A stretch of DNA of 64,000 nucleotides from an uncultured Acidobacteriota bacterium (GTDB lineage Bacteria > Acidobacteriota > Blastocatellia > Pyrinomonadales > Pyrinomonadaceae): positions 62,001-126,000 of the forward strand of contig CALMYB010000012.1 of the NCBI GenBank assembly GCA_937873515.1, written 5' to 3'. Position numbers and translations under genes: made by a program. Positions 61,639 through 64,000 of this stretch are shown piece by piece; within the stretch, counting starts at the first letter, position 1, and the number at the start of each line of letters is the position of its first letter. The notes beneath the pieces are model-generated. The model had not been told where the DNA came from, did no database searches, and was given only the letters and a program-made list of their open reading frames with translations.

Positions 61639-62436
61639 ATGGTTAACATGCCCGTAGAAAACGATCTTGAACTCGCAGACACCGAGCTTACGAATTTGCT
61701 CGCATCTATGCCGAAGGTTTCCGCGCCTAATGATTTTGAGTTTCGCGTTTCGGCACGTATAGCTTCGGCACGAATTGGGGCCAAGCCGCGCGGTTTGTTC
61801 GGTGCATTGCGGATAGCCGTTCCCGCCGCCGCCCTGTTAGCCGTAACGGCGACCGTCCTGATATTGAACCCATATTGGTCAGAGACCGCGACCGTTTCGG
61901 AGCCGACCGAAGTAGCTGTCGCGAAAGAGCCGTTGGAGGCTCCGGCCGAGGTTCCCGGAAGGGAGATCGAGATCCCGCCAACGACATTCGCTTCGAACGG
62001 ACCGTCGATCCGACCCGAGAGACGCATGGCGGTCGATGAACCTCTAGTCTCAACGCCCCGCGGCCCTTCAAATGACGACGCGGGAACTTCTTTCGTCGAA
62101 TCAGGCACGCAGGGTGAAAAGATCTATCCTCGCGGCATCAGCCCGAATGTCGATTCTCGGCCACTTCCTCCGAATGAGCCGCGAACCGGCATCTCGATCA
62201 GGGATATTCTTGGCCAGCTGGGCATTTCGTTCAGTCCGACGGCAAATGGTTTGCAGGTCGACAGCGTCGCGCCGAATAGTATTGCGGCTCGCTCCGGGCT
62301 GATCGCCGGTGACGTGATAGAGTCTCTCAACGGCCAACGGGTTTCTGCCGACACCGTACTATTTGGAGCATTCGCTGCAAACCGACTTGTTGTTCGCCGA
62401 GATGGAAGACCCGTCGGCATCAGCCTTGGTAGATAG
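61639..62436 (+). CDS. Putative anti-sigma factor with one membrane helix and a C-terminal PDZ domain
   Basis: A 265-residue protein, cytoplasmic 1-55, membrane helix about 56-76, periplasmic 77-265. The cytoplasmic part (LADTELTNLLASMPKVSAPNDFEFRVSARI) is compatible with an anti-sigma domain but has no zinc motif. After a Pro-rich linker a PDZ-like domain occupies about 195-262: GISIRDILGQLGISFSPTANGLQVDSVAPNSIAARSGLIAGDVIESLNGQRVSADTV. PDZ in an anti-sigma partner would suggest sensing of misfolded protein C-termini (inference). The last 78 bases overlap the convergent gene at 62359-63162. Confidence 0.7.
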   Translation: MVNMPVENDLELADTELTNLLASMPKVSAPNDFEFRVSARIASARIGAKPRGLFGALRIAVPAAALLAVTATVLILNPYWSETATVSEPTEVAVAKEPLEAPAEVPGREIEIPPTTFASNGPSIRPERRMAVDEPLVSTPRGPSNDDAGTSFVESGTQGEKIYPRGISPNVDSRPLPPNEPRTGISIRDILGQLGISFSPTANGLQVDSVAPNSIAARSGLIAGDVIESLNGQRVSADTVLFGAFAANRLVVRRDGRPVGISLGR

Positions 62437-63162
62437 CTTTTCCTTTCTTGCGGCTTGAGGGATCAAGAATAGTCCGAAGAGGAAAAGCAGGATAGTGAAG
62501 AACTGAAGATATCCCGTCGCAGGTGCGTAAACGGGAAGGTCAAGGAACCACGTGGCAGCTTCTTTTCCGGGGTTTTCGATCACACGCTGCAGCCAATTCG
62601 CCTCATTCTTCACAGCCAAATTCGCGAGAACGAGATACTTGGTAACAAAAGCGATCGCGAACAGGCCGGCGAGGCTTCTCAGCAGTTTCTTCTGATCAAA
62701 GTCAGCGAAGATATTATTCCAAAGCGTCCAGATGAAGAGAGCTGTAACGACCCAATTCGCCAAGCCATGCTCGGGCAACAATAGGTTGTAGACCTGCACG
62801 CTTGCCGAAAACAACAAAAATACGACCACCGCGTTGGCGGCGTTCTCAAGGATCGGGTTCGCCTCATTGAGCCACCCATCGAAACGGATCAATCGAGCGC
62901 GAAATATCAGAAAGATCGTTACCGCTCCAAAGATCAGGCACATCAAAGGCGGCGGCAGGAAGAGGAACGAGTGGTCGATGGCGGCAAAACGCATACCGCC
63001 AAATAGCGTTACAAGAAGAAAGATCACCGGCAGGATCACATAAACGCGTACGGCGTAACGAAGTTCAGTTTCGCCCATCCGCCTTTCGTGCGTCACCGTT
63101 TCGATCTGCCCGCTGTCTGCTGCCCCGAGCTCGGCCGATCTTTGTGTTTCCTTCTCTGTCAT
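62359..63162 (-). CDS. Polytopic membrane protein of unknown function
   Basis: A 267-residue protein with about seven hydrophobic helices between residues 38 and 235 (for example YVILPVIFLLVTLFGGMRF, LMCLIFGAVTIFLIF, NAVVVFLLFSASVQVYNLLL, LQFFTILLFLFGLFLIP). The N-terminus is charged and cytoplasmic, the C-terminus SANNKSVCSECSK has a CxxC. No family recognised. It overlaps the putative anti-sigma gene by 78 bp in convergent orientation and its start overlaps the next gene by ATGA. Confidence 0.65.
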   Translation of the reverse strand: MTEKETQRSAELGAADSGQIETVTHERRMGETELRYAVRVYVILPVIFLLVTLFGGMRFAAIDHSFLFLPPPLMCLIFGAVTIFLIFRARLIRFDGWLNEANPILENAANAVVVFLLFSASVQVYNLLLPEHGLANWVVTALFIWTLWNNIFADFDQKKLLRSLAGLFAIAFVTKYLVLANLAVKNEANWLQRVIENPGKEAATWFLDLPVYAPATGYLQFFTILLFLFGLFLIPQAARKEKLSTKADADGSSISANNKSVCSECSK

Positions 63163-63653
63163 TTTCTCTCGCGGGTTAGTTTCATCGGGTTAAAGTCCGA
63201 CACGGTGATCTTCAGGCCGTCTTCGAGTTCAGCTTTTAGCTCGATAGGCGTTTTCATTGCGAGTCCGGAATCGGTGGAACGATAGTTCGGATCGAGCTTA
63301 ATGACCTGGTCGATTGCGGCAAGTCCTTTTGAGAATAGGTCGTTGTCGTTCGAGACGCGTCCCCAGCCTTGTCGATAGAAACTGTAGGCGACGTAGAATT
63401 GTACGGCGGCGTCACGTTTCTCCGGGTCCGCGCGATCGAATGCAGCACGAGCCGCCTCGAACTCATCTCGTCGGAACGCCGCAAGGCCGATCTCGAACTC
63501 CTTAGGATCGATCTCGTAAGTGCCGATCGCAACGCTGCTTTTTGTAGCGACCTCTGTGAGGTTCTTCGGCTGAGTCGAATAAATGAAAACCACCAGTGTC
63601 AAGCCGACCACTGCGATCAAAAGGCTTGCGATGTGGATATATGGCGGCCGCAC
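63159..63653 (-). CDS. Membrane-anchored TPR-like protein
   Basis: A 164-residue protein with an N-terminal membrane helix (HIASLLIAVVGLTLVVFIYS) and a helical mature part that looks like two to three TPR units: FEIGLAAFRRDEFEAARAAFDRADPEKRDAAVQFYVAYSFYRQGWG and LFSKGLAAIDQVIKLDPNYRSTDSGLAMKTPIELKAEL. Such proteins serve as scaffolds in periplasm or membrane complexes. It is coupled to the polytopic protein through a four-base overlap. Confidence 0.7.
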   Translation of the reverse strand: MRPPYIHIASLLIAVVGLTLVVFIYSTQPKNLTEVATKSSVAIGTYEIDPKEFEIGLAAFRRDEFEAARAAFDRADPEKRDAAVQFYVAYSFYRQGWGRVSNDNDLFSKGLAAIDQVIKLDPNYRSTDSGLAMKTPIELKAELEDGLKITVSDFNPMKLTRERK

Positions 63654-63712
63654 TTGGTGTATAATCTCCTCGCCTAAATACTAACATTACCGCGTAATGG
63701 TTCCATTTTGAT

Positions 63713-64000
63713 ATGAAGAATCTGCTCATCATTCTAACTACATTGCTGCTTCTTACTCCTTCGCTCGTCGTTTCGCAGACGGTCTCTGCCGACCTTGTGA
63801 TCAGGAATGCGAACATTCGCACGATGGACGAGAATCGTTCGGTCGTGCGGGCCATAGCCGTCCTCAACGGAAGGATCATCGCACTCGGGAGCGATGCTGA
63901 GATCGGAAAGCTTATCGGCTCAAAAACTCGCGTTATAGACGGCGGCGGCAAGACGATCATTCCCGGATTTAATGATGCGCACCTGCATTTTGTGCCGGGC
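63713..64000 (+). CDS. Secreted YtcJ-like amidohydrolase, 3' end off the window
   Basis: Starts at ATG 63713 and runs off the right edge, giving 96 residues. Signal peptide MKNLLIILTTLLLLTPSLVV, then the N-terminal beta-sandwich and first metal motif of the amidohydrolase superfamily: ADLVIRNANIRTMDENRSVVRAIAVLNGRIIALGSDAEIGK, VIDGGGKTIIPGFNDAHLHF, where NDAHLH holds the metal His pair. The YtcJ group is a secreted or membrane-linked branch with unassigned substrates. It is divergent from the TPR gene. Confidence 0.85.
   Translation, partial: MKNLLIILTTLLLLTPSLVVSQTVSADLVIRNANIRTMDENRSVVRAIAVLNGRIIALGSDAEIGKLIGSKTRVIDGGGKTIIPGFNDAHLHFVPG

Overview
The window is bacterial chromosomal DNA of moderate GC, gene-dense, with many 1-20 bp overlaps between consecutive genes. 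No phage, integrase, transposase, rRNA or CRISPR array was seen. Gene content suggests a free-living heterotroph of the Acidobacteriota, perhaps Blastocatellia/Pyrinomonadales: triple-FHA ABC transporters, several zinc-ribbon membrane proteins, a Bacteroidetes-like UvrA with a degenerate first zinc finger, FabI, methylmalonyl-CoA genes, and short secreted proteins of no known family. This placement is inference from gene repertoire; no rRNA or marker tree was available.

Layout. 1-5.9 kb: zinc-ribbon proteins, rlmB, a NYN nuclease-like protein with DUF2203, an RDD membrane protein and an NFACT (RqcH-like) protein lacking its N-terminal half. 5.9-12.2 kb (minus): DciA-like, gatC, lipoprotein, gatA, FHA-ABC transporter and TlpA lipoprotein, tightly packed. 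12.2-16.4 kb: maf, a cysteine-less TlpA relative, panC-panB-folK-HxlR regulator, and a divergent thioredoxin-like protein. 16.6-20.7 kb (plus): AlbA_2/ATPase protein, two membrane proteins, DUF2695. 20.7-28.2 kb (minus): uvrA, PRMT-like methyltransferase, M50B-like membrane protein, moaC-methyltransferase-moeA. 28.3-34.3 kb: acyl-CoA dehydrogenase, cutA, LOG protein, fabI, PfkB kinase, secreted proteins. 34.3-40.6 kb (minus): HigA antitoxin with a possible toxin remnant, mtnP, an MBL-fold protein carrying a repeat-derived insertion, a parvulin, and mce-DUF4241-meaB. 40.6-44.8 kb: repeats, a Fic protein with its own operator-like palindromes, tandem DinB paralogues, acyl-CoA dehydrogenase. 44.8-52 kb: CoA-binding protein, rluB-scpB-scpA, an ArsC/Spx-like gene with an in-frame TGA, a membrane phosphoesterase, trpS, site-2-protease-like gene. 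52-64 kb: ATP-grasp plus EEP phosphatase pair, tRNA-Ala(CGC), typA, BON protein, trmL, secreted proteins, an ECF sigma factor with a PDZ-bearing putative anti-sigma partner, and the start of a YtcJ-like amidohydrolase.

The strongest unusual signal is at 48637-48984. A small thioredoxin-fold gene reads through a TGA placed exactly where relatives have the first cysteine of the active-site CxxC. About 30 nt downstream of the TGA is a hairpin resembling a bacterial SECIS element. This is a candidate UxxC selenoprotein that standard gene calling would truncate past its active site.

Other points of interest are dispersed palindromic repeats in intergenic DNA and once inside a gene, a perfect 25-bp palindrome upstream of the Fic gene, a 19-bp palindrome upstream of an acyl-CoA dehydrogenase, and a minus-strand terminator embedded in the 3' end of maf.
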